Part shown: positions 1 to 8,698 of the stretch, one piece after another
Layout: each line of letters starts with the position of its first letter
Numbering within the stretch: position 1 is the first letter of the stretch
Notes under the pieces: model-generated
What the model saw: the letters and a program-made list of their open reading frames with translations, nothing else
The model's database searches: none
What the model was told of the DNA's origin: nothing
Translations under genes and position numbers: made by a program
Assembly (NCBI GenBank): GCA_963778225.1
Contig: CAVZTR010000006.1
Span: 186,001-250,000 of the forward strand
Reading direction: 5' to 3'
Source of the DNA: JAGVSR01 sp963778225
GTDB lineage: Bacteria; Pseudomonadota; Alphaproteobacteria; Rhizobiales; Hyphomicrobiaceae
DNA length: 64,000 nt

Positions 1-191
1 AGCGAGGTGCAAAAACCACATTCAGAAAGCGTTTCGGTCGCTCCGCACGATTTGGCCACATGATCAACAGATTGTTGAAAAACATGGGGCGCTTCAACGC
101 CTTCGCTACTGGTCGCATCGTCCATCAGTGGCTATAGGTGATGCAGGATGAATGCAGGCCCCATGCTGGCCGCATATTGGAGAACGTCTTG

Positions 192-905
192 ATGCGCGCG
201 CTCACCGCAATGTCGTTGACCTCGTTTGCCGCCGCCGCGGCCATGCTCTTCGCAGCCGGCACGGCCGAAGCCGCATGCAAGAAAATGGGCTTCCTCGTCA
301 ATGACTACGGCAAGGATGGCCCGACCAAGGACGCGCAGGATCTCTTGGACAAGCACGTTGCCGAATGGGCCGCTCAGAACGGCATCAAGGATTACACGAT
401 CGGCAAGAAGGACGTGAAGTGCGAGCTCTACATCGACGTCATCCTGTTCGATGAGCACACCTGCACCGCCTCCGCCAACGTCTGCTGGGACGAGCCCGGC
501 AAGGAGAAGCCGGCCAAGGCCGCGAAGGTCAAGAACGCTCCGGAACAGTCCAAGGCTGCTCAGACCGAGAAGACGTCGAGCGAGAAGCCAGCTGATGAGG
601 CCGTCAAGCAGTCGGCGGAAAAGACCCCAGAAGCCGCCCCAGCAGCTGCCATCGAGACCGGCACGATTGCGGCCGATGCCCCCGCCACCCCAGCGACCCC
701 GGCCGCCGCTGATGATGATGCGGCTGCTCGCGCGGCCGCTGCTGCCGAGCGCGCTGCCGAAGCGGCCGAACGTGCTGCGGCTGCCGCTGAGCGAGCCGCT
801 GCAGCGGCTAAATCCAGCGAACCGTCACAGATGGAAATGCCGGCCTTTGGCGCAGGTAAGCCGGCAGAGATTGCACCGGTCACTCCCGTCGATCCGAAGT
901 CTTAA
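192..905 (+). CDS. Secreted Ala-rich protein of unknown function
   Basis: 237 aa. I chose the ATG at 192 because GGAG lies 9 nt upstream and the product then opens with a signal peptide of about 27 residues ending in an Ala-x-Ala type site before Cys-Lys-Lys. The next ~75 residues form a small domain with four cysteines (start of mature chain, then around Cys-Glu-Leu, His-Thr-Cys and Asn-Val-Cys), which could form two disulfides in the periplasm. The rest is low complexity: a Lys/Glu/Pro linker, then Ala-Glu-Arg-Ala heptad-like repeats (about residues 175-215) that should form a helix. I do not recognise a family. A strong terminator follows directly, so it is probably transcribed alone. Function unknown. 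Confidence 0.75.
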   Translation: MRALTAMSLTSFAAAAAMLFAAGTAEAACKKMGFLVNDYGKDGPTKDAQDLLDKHVAEWAAQNGIKDYTIGKKDVKCELYIDVILFDEHTCTASANVCWDEPGKEKPAKAAKVKNAPEQSKAAQTEKTSSEKPADEAVKQSAEKTPEAAPAAAIETGTIAADAPATPATPAAADDDAAARAAAAAERAAEAAERAAAAAERAAAAAKSSEPSQMEMPAFGAGKPAEIAPVTPVDPKS

Positions 906-937
906 GTTTCGTTCGTCCAACGCGAACGTCGAACACG

Positions 938-967
938 AAAAGCGCGCCCTTAAAGGCGCGCTTTTTG
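938..967 (+). terminator. Rho-independent terminator, probably bidirectional
   Basis: The 8-bp stem AGCGCGCC/GGCGCGCT (941-948 and 955-962) with a 6-nt loop is followed by a T run on the plus strand and flanked by A's on the left. It lies between the convergent gene ending at 905 and fetB ending at 974, so it can serve both. Confidence 0.9.
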
Positions 968-973
968 TTTCCC

Positions 974-1786
974 TCATGCGTCCGGTTTTTTCACCGGCAC
1001 CAGCCGGTCAAGCCGCAGTCGATGGCGCTCATCCGTCAGCAAGGCCACCGAGATCAATCCGGCCAGCACCACCGCGACGCCAGTCGCACCCGCGATTAAA
1101 AACATGATCATGATCTGATACTTCATCGCCTCGACCGGATCCGCACCGGCGAGAATCTGGCCCGTCATCATGCCGGGCAGCGACACGACGCCCGCGACCG
1201 CCATGGCACTAAGGATGGGCGTCAGGCCCGTCCTTAACCCGCGGCGCAGGACATCTTGCAGCGCATCCCAACGTGTCGCTCCCAGTGCAAGCCGCCCCTC
1301 TATCGCGCTCTTTTCACGCGTCGCAGCACTGGTGATCGTATCGAGAACCAGCGTCACGCCTGCAAGAGCGTTGCCGATCATCATACCGAGAATGGGAAGT
1401 AGAAATCGCGGCGACCACCACGGCTCCGAGCCGATGATTGCGGTCACAGCAAACACAGTAGCGATCAGCCCCGCCAGAAACGGCGCCGCGCCACCGATGA
1501 GATAGGACGCCACTCCCTGAAATCGTCGTTCCTGTCGGGACGCCACCTCGTACGCCGTCGCGACCAGCATCATCAGCGCAAAACCGGCTGTGGCCAGGAG
1601 CGATCCGCTCTCGAAGACGAGCTTCAGCAAGAACCCCACGATTCCGAGCTGCACGCACATACGCAGCGCCGACGTTGCAATGGAGCGTTCCAGTCCAAGC
1701 CGAAACGCCAACGACAGCCCTGACGTGAGAACCAGCAGCAATGCGGCAAGCGCCAGATCGACGGGAGTAAGAGAAACATACGTCAT
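974..1786 (-). CDS. fetB: FetB/YbbM-type iron export ABC permease (UPF0014)
   Basis: 270 aa, usual for the family. It has about seven hydrophobic segments and the family's central arginine-rich loop with a Leu-Ala-Leu-Gly-Ala-Thr-Arg-Trp-Asp-Ala signature, followed by the Pro-Gly-Met-Met-Thr-Gly-Gln-Ile-Leu-Ala-Gly stretch typical of UPF0014 permeases. In E. coli FetAB (YbbLM) exports iron and protects against oxidative stress. The ATG overlaps the stop of the ATPase gene by ATGA, so the two are translationally coupled. Function is inferred from family and gene pairing; the exported metal is not shown by the sequence. Confidence 0.9.
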   Translation of the reverse strand: MTYVSLTPVDLALAALLLVLTSGLSLAFRLGLERSIATSALRMCVQLGIVGFLLKLVFESGSLLATAGFALMMLVATAYEVASRQERRFQGVASYLIGGAAPFLAGLIATVFAVTAIIGSEPWWSPRFLLPILGMMIGNALAGVTLVLDTITSAATREKSAIEGRLALGATRWDALQDVLRRGLRTGLTPILSAMAVAGVVSLPGMMTGQILAGADPVEAMKYQIMIMFLIAGATGVAVVLAGLISVALLTDERHRLRLDRLVPVKKPDA

Positions 1787-2406
1787 GCCGGACCACCCGT
1801 GGGCTGAGGCGTGGCCAACCGCGGTTTGGGGAGCATCAGACGCGTGTGGGACACGCGCTGCGACAGCCCGACGTCGTGAGTGGCAAGAACGACGATCCGC
1901 CCCACATAGAGCTGAAACCTGATCTGCTCCTCGACCAGCGCAGCACTCGCCGGATCCAGCGCCGCGGTCGGCTCATCCAGGAGCAGCGCCTTGGGCTCGC
2001 CCTGCAGTGCGCGCACAAAGGCGAGACGCGCCCTCTCACCGGTCGACAGATGGCCGATGTCGCGATCAAGATGCTCGGGAGTAAGACCGACGTTTGCAAG
2101 CTGCCGTTCAACACGCTCGCTATCGACTGCGTCGGGCGGAAATGTTCCTCGAGGCGTGTCGCTCCACCAGCCCGGCTCTGCCGCCACATAGCGAACCTGT
2201 GCGCGCCACCGCGGCCCCGGGATCTCATGTCGCTCAGCGCCGTCAAGAAAGATGAGGCCCTCGACGGGGTCGAGGTCGGCAATGGCCCGAAGGAGCCGCG
2301 TCTTGCCGGACCCCGAAGCACCTTCCACCGTCAGGCATTCGCCGTCCGCAACTTGGAACGTGAGCGACGGCAACGGCGCAAGTCTCAGTGTTTCGACGCG
2401 CAACAC
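1783..2406 (-). CDS. fetA: FetA/YbbL-type ABC transporter ATPase
   Basis: 207 aa single ABC domain. Walker A reads Gly-Ala-Ser-Gly-Ser-Gly-Lys-Thr near residue 30, the signature Leu-Ser-Thr-Gly-Glu-Arg-Ala-Arg near residue 120 and Walker B Ala-Leu-Leu-Leu-Asp-Glu-Pro-Thr near 142, followed by the H-loop (Ala-Thr-His-Asp). It is the ATPase partner of the overlapping permease. The start is GTG with AAGGA 10 nt upstream. The gene is short for an ABC ATPase but normal for FetA. Confidence 0.9.
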   Translation of the reverse strand: MLRVETLRLAPLPSLTFQVADGECLTVEGASGSGKTRLLRAIADLDPVEGLIFLDGAERHEIPGPRWRAQVRYVAAEPGWWSDTPRGTFPPDAVDSERVERQLANVGLTPEHLDRDIGHLSTGERARLAFVRALQGEPKALLLDEPTAALDPASAALVEEQIRFQLYVGRIVVLATHDVGLSQRVSHTRLMLPKPRLATPQPTGGPA

Positions 2407-2478
2407 GAGCCGGTCATCCTTCGGACGATGTGCAGTCCGCGGTGATTACCAAGCCCGCGCTCAAGCGGCCAGAGCGGC

Positions 2479-2847
2479 TTATGCCGCAATCCGCGAAAGG
2501 CGGAACTTGTCTTCCAGAGACGCGCGATCGAACGGCTTCATAAGCGTCGCATCGGCTCCAGCGGCCAACGCCCGTCTGATGTCGTAATGGTCATACTCTG
2601 TCGTCAGATAGACGAGGTACGGCCGGGTGCCCGTCGTGTGGGCTCTGATTTTGGCGATGAAGTCGTGAGCGCCAAGATCGGGTATTTGCCAATCCAGCAG
2701 GATGGCATCTGGCATTGTCGATTTGGCCAACTCCAGCCCGTCGCGACCGGTGCTGGCTTCGAGGATCTCGTAGCCAATGGCCGACAGAATTGCAGAGGCG
2801 ACCTTTCGTACGACATCGCTGTCGTCGACGATCAGGCAGCGTTTCAT
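2479..2847 (-). CDS. Single-domain response regulator (CheY-like receiver)
   Basis: 122 aa consisting only of a receiver domain: acidic pair Asp8-Asp9, phosphoacceptor Asp52 (Leu-Leu-Asp-Trp), conserved Thr82/83 and Lys104-Pro. There is no output domain. I chose the ATG at 2847 rather than 2874 because it gives a canonical receiver N-terminus and has a GGGG stretch upstream. It lies 101 bp downstream of chpT on the same strand, so it may accept phosphate from, or compete for, ChpT. That link is inference from position. It is not CpdR by sequence as far as I can tell. Confidence 0.85.
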   Translation of the reverse strand: MKRCLIVDDSDVVRKVASAILSAIGYEILEASTGRDGLELAKSTMPDAILLDWQIPDLGAHDFIAKIRAHTTGTRPYLVYLTTEYDHYDIRRALAAGADATLMKPFDRASLEDKFRLSRIAA

Positions 2848-2948
2848 GGCACAGACCCCGCGAACACCGTGCACAGCATGGCGCTATGCAGATGGTTCAT
2901 CACTCGAAACAGTGCCGCGCCCGTGGTTAATAAAGTCTTGAGATTGTC

Positions 2949-3602
2949 TCAGCCCGCCGCTGCAACGATGCGGATATCTGCCCCATCCTTGGCGACCGAA
3001 ATCGGCATCTCTGCCGTCTGAGCCAAGCGGCACGTATAATAGGCTTGGATGGTCATGGCATCGAGAGCCGGCATGTCCCGTCCGGTTACGAATTCGTTCA
3101 GGTGCTGCGGAAAACGCGCGTTCGTCCCCCGGCACGTCACCACGAACGACGGCCTCTCCACGGGTCCCTCGATTGCAACATCAATGTCGCCGCCTTTGGG
3201 CAGGGCCGTGATGGCCGCCGCGATGATGTTGAGCAGCAGTTTGACTTTATCCTTGCTCATGTAGCCCGGAGGGCCACTCCAGTTGAGCCGGTGCTTGGCC
3301 TTACCTTTGCCGTTGACGACGTAGCCGCGCGAAATCTTCTCGGCCATGCCGAGGTCGATCAGCGCGCCCGCCGATCCGCTGGCGCCAAACGCAAATCGCG
3401 CGAATTCCAGGCATACCGAGGCTTGAGCCGTGACGTTTCGAATCATCTCGAACGCGTAGCGGCGGGCTTCTTCGTCTTTCTCCTCGTCATGCAATTGCAG
3501 ACCGATGCTGATAGCGCCTACGGGTCCGATCACGTCGTGGCAGATTTTGCTGGAAATCAGCGCGGCGATCTCGAGATCGGACAGTTGGGCGATATCGGTC
3601 AT
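2949..3602 (-). CDS. chpT: Histidine phosphotransferase ChpT
   Basis: 217 aa, matching the alphaproteobacterial ChpT family. The dimerisation helix carries Lys-Ile-Cys-His-Asp-Val-Ile-Gly-Pro with the phospho-accepting His22. The C-terminal half resembles a degenerate Bergerat fold (Leu-Leu-Asn-Ile-Ile-Ala-Ala-Ala) without a convincing ATP lid. In Caulobacter and relatives ChpT carries phosphate from the hybrid kinase CckA to the regulators CtrA and CpdR, controlling the cell cycle. Neither cckA nor ctrA is in this window. Downstream on the same strand is a receiver-only regulator. Confidence 0.9.
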   Translation of the reverse strand: MTDIAQLSDLEIAALISSKICHDVIGPVGAISIGLQLHDEEKDEEARRYAFEMIRNVTAQASVCLEFARFAFGASGSAGALIDLGMAEKISRGYVVNGKGKAKHRLNWSGPPGYMSKDKVKLLLNIIAAAITALPKGGDIDVAIEGPVERPSFVVTCRGTNARFPQHLNEFVTGRDMPALDAMTIQAYYTCRLAQTAEMPISVAKDGADIRIVAAAG

Positions 3603-3889
3603 GAGAAATCAGTCCCTCGAAAGCAAGCCGCACGCGGCGCTTCTGGTTGGCCGCACCCTGCAGTGCTGGAAGGGTCCAGAGCCCATCCGCTTGCCCGGCG
3701 CACATGTGCTCTGATACACGGCCCCGTGTACGGTTGAAAGGTCCGAGCGGCAACGCATGAAAAGCGCTGCTTCGGCGGCACTTTCTCGACACAGGTTGGT
3801 GCCGCACCGCAGTTCGATGACCGCCCAACCGCGAATCACCCAGTGCCCGTGACCGCGCCGTTGCCATCCTGAACCACAAGGTGCATGCG

Positions 3890-4699
3890 ATGCCATTCAC
3901 GTCCCACGCTCGATTAGCCGGCGCGCTCTTGCCTTCGCTTGCCGAGGCCGCGCGCGTCATCCTTTCGACGCGGGAACAGGGCCTCGTCGTCGATCGCAAG
4001 TCGGACGACTCACCCGTCACGGAAGCCGACCGCCGCGCGGAAGCGATCCTGACCAGCGCCATCCATGACATCCTTCCCGGCCTACCCGTCGTTGCCGAAG
4101 AATTGTCTGCCGCCGGTTCCGCGCCCGAGATCGGTACGACATTCTTTCTCCTCGACCCACTCGACGGCACCCGGGACTATTGCGCCGGTCGCGATGACTT
4201 CACGGTCAACGTCGGCCTCATCGAAGATGGTCGCCCTGTCTTCGGCCTGATCTATGCACCGGCCCACCGTGAACTCTACCTTACGTCCGCACCAGGCGAG
4301 GCTGTGGCCGCCTCGTTCGATTGCGCCGCACCTCGCGCGCTCTCAGACCTCGATTTGCAGATCCTGCACGTGCGCAAGGGCGAAACCGGCCGCCTTAGCG
4401 CGCTCGTCAGCCGCCGCGAAGCCGGTCCGGACTTTGACGATCGATTGCAGAAGCTTGGCGTAATCGCCCGCACGCCCATGAGCTCTGCGATAAAGTTCGG
4501 CCATCTAGCACGCGGCGACGCCGACCTTTATCCGCGCTTTGGGCCGACGTGCGAATGGGACACCGCCGCCGGGCAAGCCATCGTAGAAGCCGCCGGCGGC
4601 GCCGTCACGGCTCTGGATGGTTCGCCGATGATCTACGGAAAGTCGGCTGCGAAATTCCTCAATGGCCCCTTCGTCGCGCGCGGCCGCAATGCGGGTTGA
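3890..4699 (+). CDS. cysQ: 3'(2'),5'-bisphosphate nucleotidase CysQ
   Basis: 269 aa member of the inositol monophosphatase superfamily. The metal site is visible: Glu-Glu near residue 70, Asp89-Pro-Leu-Asp92-Gly-Thr-Arg-Asp, and the distal Glu-Trp-Asp-Thr-Ala-Ala-Gly. It hydrolyses PAP made during sulfate assimilation to AMP and phosphate. Of two in-frame ATGs at 3881 and 3890 the second is better spaced (8 nt) from AAGG. Divergent from chpT across 287 bp in which I found no clear operator. No sulfur-assimilation genes are adjacent. Confidence 0.9.
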   Translation: MPFTSHARLAGALLPSLAEAARVILSTREQGLVVDRKSDDSPVTEADRRAEAILTSAIHDILPGLPVVAEELSAAGSAPEIGTTFFLLDPLDGTRDYCAGRDDFTVNVGLIEDGRPVFGLIYAPAHRELYLTSAPGEAVAASFDCAAPRALSDLDLQILHVRKGETGRLSALVSRREAGPDFDDRLQKLGVIARTPMSSAIKFGHLARGDADLYPRFGPTCEWDTAAGQAIVEAAGGAVTALDGSPMIYGKSAAKFLNGPFVARGRNAG

Positions 4700-4821
4700 C
4701 GCGGCACAGCCTTCGTTCCGCGACCGGATAGCCATACTTTAGTAACACTTTCTCGCGATGGTTGATGGAGACTTAAACCTGCCGCCCATATGCGGCATCG
4801 ACCACACAGGGTGTCCGCACC

Positions 4822-5649
4822 ATGTCGTCTCGCAAACATTCCCGCCGCATCGCGGGTGGCGCAGGCAGTGTCATCGCCGCGCTCATGTTCGCACCACTTT
4901 TCCAATCAGCGGCTCTGAGCGCCAACGACGCTTACAGCCCACCGGGCGGATCGTACGAGTTTGCACCGGAGGAAGTTTACCGCCCCGCTCCGGCACCGGG
5001 ACAATATCCTCCCAACGATCGCTACGAGCCGGGCAACACCTACAGTCCGGATCCCGGATCGAGCGTACCCCCCGCGGCCGGCTACGGAGAGCCTTACGCT
5101 CCCCCGTCTGCCAACGACGGTCTGCCCGACCCCAAAGGACCGGGTGAAGCCGATACGGCTGCATCTTCGGGTTACGACAAGAACGAGATTATCGGCGCGG
5201 GCCATCAACTGTTCGGCGGCGTCAGCAAAGGTCTCGCAGATGCTGTCGAATGGGCTTTCCAGAGCCAGGGGCGGCCCAACGGCTACATCGTCGGCGAGGA
5301 TGCCGGCGGCGCCTTCGTCGTTGGCCTGCGCTACGGCGAGGGCACTCTCCACTCCAAGTTGTACGGCAGCCAAAAAGTCTTCTGGCAGGGCCCATCCGTG
5401 GGGTACGACGCCGGAGCCGAAGGCTCCAAGACCATGGTTCTAATCTACAATATGAGCGATCCCTCCGAAATCTATGAACGCTTCGGCGGCGTGCAGGGCG
5501 CGGCCTATCTTGTCGGCGGCGTCGGGGTCCAAGTGCAAAAGCACGGCAATGTCACACTGGCTGTAATCCGCTCTGGCGTGGGTCTCAGGCTGGGTGCGAA
5601 TGTCGGCTACATGAAGTATACCCGTTCACCGACATGGAATCCGCTATAA
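4822..5649 (+). CDS. eipA: DUF1134 periplasmic protein, EipA-like
   Basis: 275 aa. An N-terminal signal sequence (about residues 1-33) is followed by a Pro/Tyr-rich low-complexity linker to about residue 110, then the conserved DUF1134 domain (Gly-Tyr-Ile-Val-Gly-Glu-Asp-Ala-Gly-Gly-Ala and Val-Gly-Leu-Arg-Tyr-Gly-Glu-Gly). In Brucella the DUF1134 protein EipA is a periplasmic beta-barrel-like factor needed for envelope integrity and genetically linked to O-polysaccharide and division. The family call is firm; the same role here is inference, and the low-complexity linker looks long. Confidence 0.85.
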   Translation: MSSRKHSRRIAGGAGSVIAALMFAPLFQSAALSANDAYSPPGGSYEFAPEEVYRPAPAPGQYPPNDRYEPGNTYSPDPGSSVPPAAGYGEPYAPPSANDGLPDPKGPGEADTAASSGYDKNEIIGAGHQLFGGVSKGLADAVEWAFQSQGRPNGYIVGEDAGGAFVVGLRYGEGTLHSKLYGSQKVFWQGPSVGYDAGAEGSKTMVLIYNMSDPSEIYERFGGVQGAAYLVGGVGVQVQKHGNVTLAVIRSGVGLRLGANVGYMKYTRSPTWNPL

Positions 5650-5830
5650 GCGGAGCCTGCTGGCGGCCGCGGTTCACCGCTTGGATAGACGTCAGACGCG
5701 AAAAGCGGGCGTTCTTGCCTAGCCCTCGCAAGGCTGTCGAACTCCGTGGTGGCCCTTGGGCCGCTTGTACTCCGGGACGGGCATGGGGTCCGGCTTCCGG
5801 CGCAAAACGGCACGAACGAGGACGCACGGG

Positions 5831-7195
5831 GTGATCACCATCCAATCGGCCATGCTGGTGGTGCTCGGCTTTAGTATCGCGGGGCTGTTGGCCTGCGTGA
5901 TCGCGCCCGCCTACCGGCGCCGTGCCGCCCGCCTCGCAACGCTCGAACTGAAGCGGACGATGCCGCTCACGGAAGCGGAAATCGCCGCCGACAAGGACCG
6001 CATCCGCGCCGACTACGCGATCCGTGTCCATAAGCTGGAGAGCAACCTCCACGACCTCTCTGTCGAGACCTCCCGTCAGCTCATTGAGATCAACCGGCGC
6101 GATGCCCGCATCAGCGCACTCGAGAGCGATGTCGCGCGCTTGGCCACCATCAACGAGGAACATGAAAACGCCCGCCGCGTCCTCGAACTCACCATCACCG
6201 ACCGCTTGCCCAAGGTGGAGCAGCGCCTCGCGGCAGCCAAAAAGCTGCTCTTCGAGCGCGACCGCGAAATTGCTGCGCTGACGCAGACGGCCCAGCGTCA
6301 GGCCATCGCCCTGGAAGAAGCGACGCAGATCAATACGCAGCAGCGCAACGACATCCATCGCCTGAACGCGACGCTGACCACCCGCGCCGCCCGTCACCGT
6401 GACAAAGCGGAAGAACAGAAGCACGAGACCGAAATCGCATTGCGCACGGAGATCGAAGCGCTTCGCGCCCGCGTGCGCGACCAAGGCGATCTCATTGCCC
6501 GGCTACAATCCACCGCGTCCGAAACATCTCAGCCCGATATGGCCGGCGAGATGTCCCGCCTGCGAGCCAATCTCGCAGATGCGGAACGCGCGTTGCAAAA
6601 CGCCCAAAGTCCGGGCGCGCCGGGCAGCGGCGCAGACCGCGACAACGAACTGCGTGCGTTGGAATCAACTGTCCAGGAACAAACCGCCGAGATCGCACGC
6701 CTCAAGGCCGCTCTCGTTGCCCGCAGTGCCTCGGGCGAGACGGTCGCCGCCGCACAATCCACGGAACTCAACGATGAATTGAGCGCGCTGAAAGCCAAGC
6801 GCGATGCGCTGGACAGCGAAGCCGCCAAACAGGCAGCCGCGATCCTCGAACTGCGCGCCGAAGTCGCCGCCGCGAATGAGAAGCTCGCGCGTCAATCCGC
6901 GTTCTATTTGGCCGAGATGCAAAAATTGGCTGCCGGAACGCGGCCCGTCGTGGCACCGCAAGAACCCGAAGCGGCGGCACCGCCCCCTGCCCAGCGCATG
7001 TCCCTGGCCGAACGCATGAATGCGCCGCGCATCGCCACAGTACAGATTTCGAACCGGTCATCATCGGGACCGTCGAATGAAAACCACGCGAGCGACACCG
7101 GTCCGGCTGACACATCCGATCAGGAGGCGCAGGGGTCCGAACGCCGGCCAAGCTTGTTGCAACGGATTACCGGATTGGAAAAGCCGGTGGCGTGA
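5831..7195 (+). CDS. Membrane-anchored coiled-coil protein, unknown function
   Basis: 454 aa. The GTG at 5831 is chosen because GAGG lies 9 nt upstream. Residues ~7-27 form one transmembrane segment; almost all the rest (about 45-390) is charged heptad-patterned sequence predicted to be a long coiled coil with several breaks, ending in a Pro/Ser-rich tail with a basic stretch (Arg-Arg-Pro-Ser-Leu-Leu-Gln-Arg). It could tether or measure distance at the inner membrane, in the manner of EzrA or RmuC-type proteins, but no nuclease or other domain is visible. I do not recognise the family. Confidence 0.75.
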   Translation: MITIQSAMLVVLGFSIAGLLACVIAPAYRRRAARLATLELKRTMPLTEAEIAADKDRIRADYAIRVHKLESNLHDLSVETSRQLIEINRRDARISALESDVARLATINEEHENARRVLELTITDRLPKVEQRLAAAKKLLFERDREIAALTQTAQRQAIALEEATQINTQQRNDIHRLNATLTTRAARHRDKAEEQKHETEIALRTEIEALRARVRDQGDLIARLQSTASETSQPDMAGEMSRLRANLADAERALQNAQSPGAPGSGADRDNELRALESTVQEQTAEIARLKAALVARSASGETVAAAQSTELNDELSALKAKRDALDSEAAKQAAAILELRAEVAAANEKLARQSAFYLAEMQKLAAGTRPVVAPQEPEAAAPPPAQRMSLAERMNAPRIATVQISNRSSSGPSNENHASDTGPADTSDQEAQGSERRPSLLQRITGLEKPVA

Positions 7196-7214
7196 TCACC
7201 ACGGCTGTGGGGCG

Positions 7215-7751
7215 TCAGTATTTGAGCGCGACCAAAACACCCAAACTGCGGTTCGTGATGTCGCGCGAACTCTCGGCGACAACGGCGCCCTTCTTCTTCT
7301 GTCTTTTGGCCGGAACAACACCCGCCTCATTCGACGCGAGATCCACAACCAGGGGCGGCAGCGCCCCGCCAGCGATGGCTGGCGACTTCTTGCGCGTCGA
7401 CAGTTTCGACGTGCGCACTGCCGGTTTCCGCTTGAGCTTTAGAGGCGTCGCTTTCAGGCTTTCTGCCTGATCCATCCTGACTGCCAGCACCTGCACCGGA
7501 ATGTCGGGCACAGCATGCGCGACGACCACCCGCGGCACCGGAACGTTGGGCGCCCGTGCAGCCGCCACCTCGAACTGCTTGAACGCCTCGACGCGCGACG
7601 GGTCATCAACAGCGACGTGTAAATCAGGAGCGAGTGTCACCGAGACCCGCATGATCTCTTTCACTGCGGACATGGCGCAAAGTGCCAAAAAGCCATTGAA
7701 GGCAAAATAGCGCGCCGCTGCCCCAAACCGCTGATGCACACTAAAAAACAT
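7215..7751 (-). CDS. Hypothetical protein with N-terminal hydrophobic segment
   Basis: 178 aa, no family recognised. Residues ~14-30 could be a membrane anchor or signal; the remainder is basic (several Lys-Lys and Arg-Lys clusters) with Ala/Val-rich stretches. No convincing Shine-Dalgarno precedes the ATG at 7751, and an internal ATG at 7673 is possible. It could be a spurious call, but codon bias looks coding over most of its length. It is the last of three minus-strand genes between the coiled-coil gene and nnrU. Confidence 0.45.
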   Translation of the reverse strand: MFFSVHQRFGAAARYFAFNGFLALCAMSAVKEIMRVSVTLAPDLHVAVDDPSRVEAFKQFEVAAARAPNVPVPRVVVAHAVPDIPVQVLAVRMDQAESLKATPLKLKRKPAVRTSKLSTRKKSPAIAGGALPPLVVDLASNEAGVVPAKRQKKKGAVVAESSRDITNRSLGVLVALKY

Positions 7752-7964
7752 GTCTACGCAAACACTTATGTTGAAAAGCGGACGGTGACGTCAATTTTAA
7801 CTCTGTCACCGTTTGCGCTTTATACGTCGTATTGGAGGTCTCGCCATCTACAAGTTGAAGCACGGTAAACGACGAGACTTTCGTCCGGGCTCGCACAAAC
7901 CACCCAGAGCCTCAACGGCAGAGAAACTGTTTGGTTCCTACGATGGGTGCGGTCAATCGGCAAA

Positions 7965-8633
7965 CTAAACGTGCCACCACCATAAAAGCGGCGGCACCGC
8001 GAGAAACAGGGCGTAGAGCCCATAAACATCAATGATGTACCGGGCATAGACGCCCGCGAAACCTGCGCGATCTCCCTTCCCGTCCAATTTGGCGAAGAGA
8101 TAATCGATGCGGCTGTGATTGACTGGACAGGCCTTCATAAGCTCGTTGTAGCGTCGGCGAAAGTCTTGCACGATCTGCGGATCTGTCGGCCGCGCAATTC
8201 TCAATTCCTGCGCCAATTCCGAAACGCCGAGCCCACAGTTGTGCAGGTGGTGTGCCTTCATCTTGTAGTCGTTGAGCGCCTCCAGCAGTCCCAGCATCAG
8301 CGTGAAGACCGATGAGACAAGCTGAATGAAGGTGATCAACCGGTTCGTCCCATCATCGATCTGGTCGGCATAGACGGCCTGCCACATCGCCAATCCGACA
8401 AAGTAGAGCGCCACCGTCGACTGCGTGAATAGCGAAACCGTGGCTTTGCGTTCCAGCCGCTCCGCCGCGTTGAAACGCGCAGCCTTGACGAGACGCATGG
8501 TGGCCGCGAGGTTTTCCGCCTCCCGACCTGCTTCCTGCTCCGCAACCCACGCCTCGCGCCGCGCCGCAAAGCGCTCCTCGAGGCGCTTGCCGAACGTGGT
8601 CTGGGCAAAGTCATCTGGGGCGGTAACAGGCAT
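7965..8633 (-). CDS. SLATT-like membrane protein
   Basis: 222 aa. Charged N-terminal helix (residues 1-62), two adjacent membrane helices (~66-89 and ~98-120), an amphipathic helical region with Lys-Ala-His-His-Leu-His-Asn-Cys, then Arg-Arg-Tyr-Asn-Glu-Leu and the Pro-Val-Asn-His-Ser-Arg-Ile-Asp-Tyr motif at 170-178, and a last membrane segment (~198-220). The helix pair followed by a helical region and Asn-His-x-x-Ile-Asp-Tyr resembles SLATT domains, which are predicted pore-forming effectors often encoded beside cyclic-oligonucleotide or other defence genes. No nucleotidyltransferase, nuclease or reverse transcriptase is next to it here, so a defence role is only a possibility. Confidence 0.65.
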   Translation of the reverse strand: MPVTAPDDFAQTTFGKRLEERFAARREAWVAEQEAGREAENLAATMRLVKAARFNAAERLERKATVSLFTQSTVALYFVGLAMWQAVYADQIDDGTNRLITFIQLVSSVFTLMLGLLEALNDYKMKAHHLHNCGLGVSELAQELRIARPTDPQIVQDFRRRYNELMKACPVNHSRIDYLFAKLDGKGDRAGFAGVYARYIIDVYGLYALFLAVPPLLWWWHV

Positions 8634-8698
8634 GGGCGTGCTGAACCGTTGGGATCTCTCGATCCTCGACGCTTAGCGCGATTCGCCAAAGCCGCAGG

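Noticed and set aside
1..191. Possible gene end at the left edge
   Set aside because: No frame with coding character is seen in the first 190 bp; open stretches are short and lack a ribosome site.
7783..7811. CGGTGAC/GTCACCG inverted repeat as terminator
   Set aside because: No T run on either strand and a 15-nt AT-rich loop; could be an operator but nothing supports it further.
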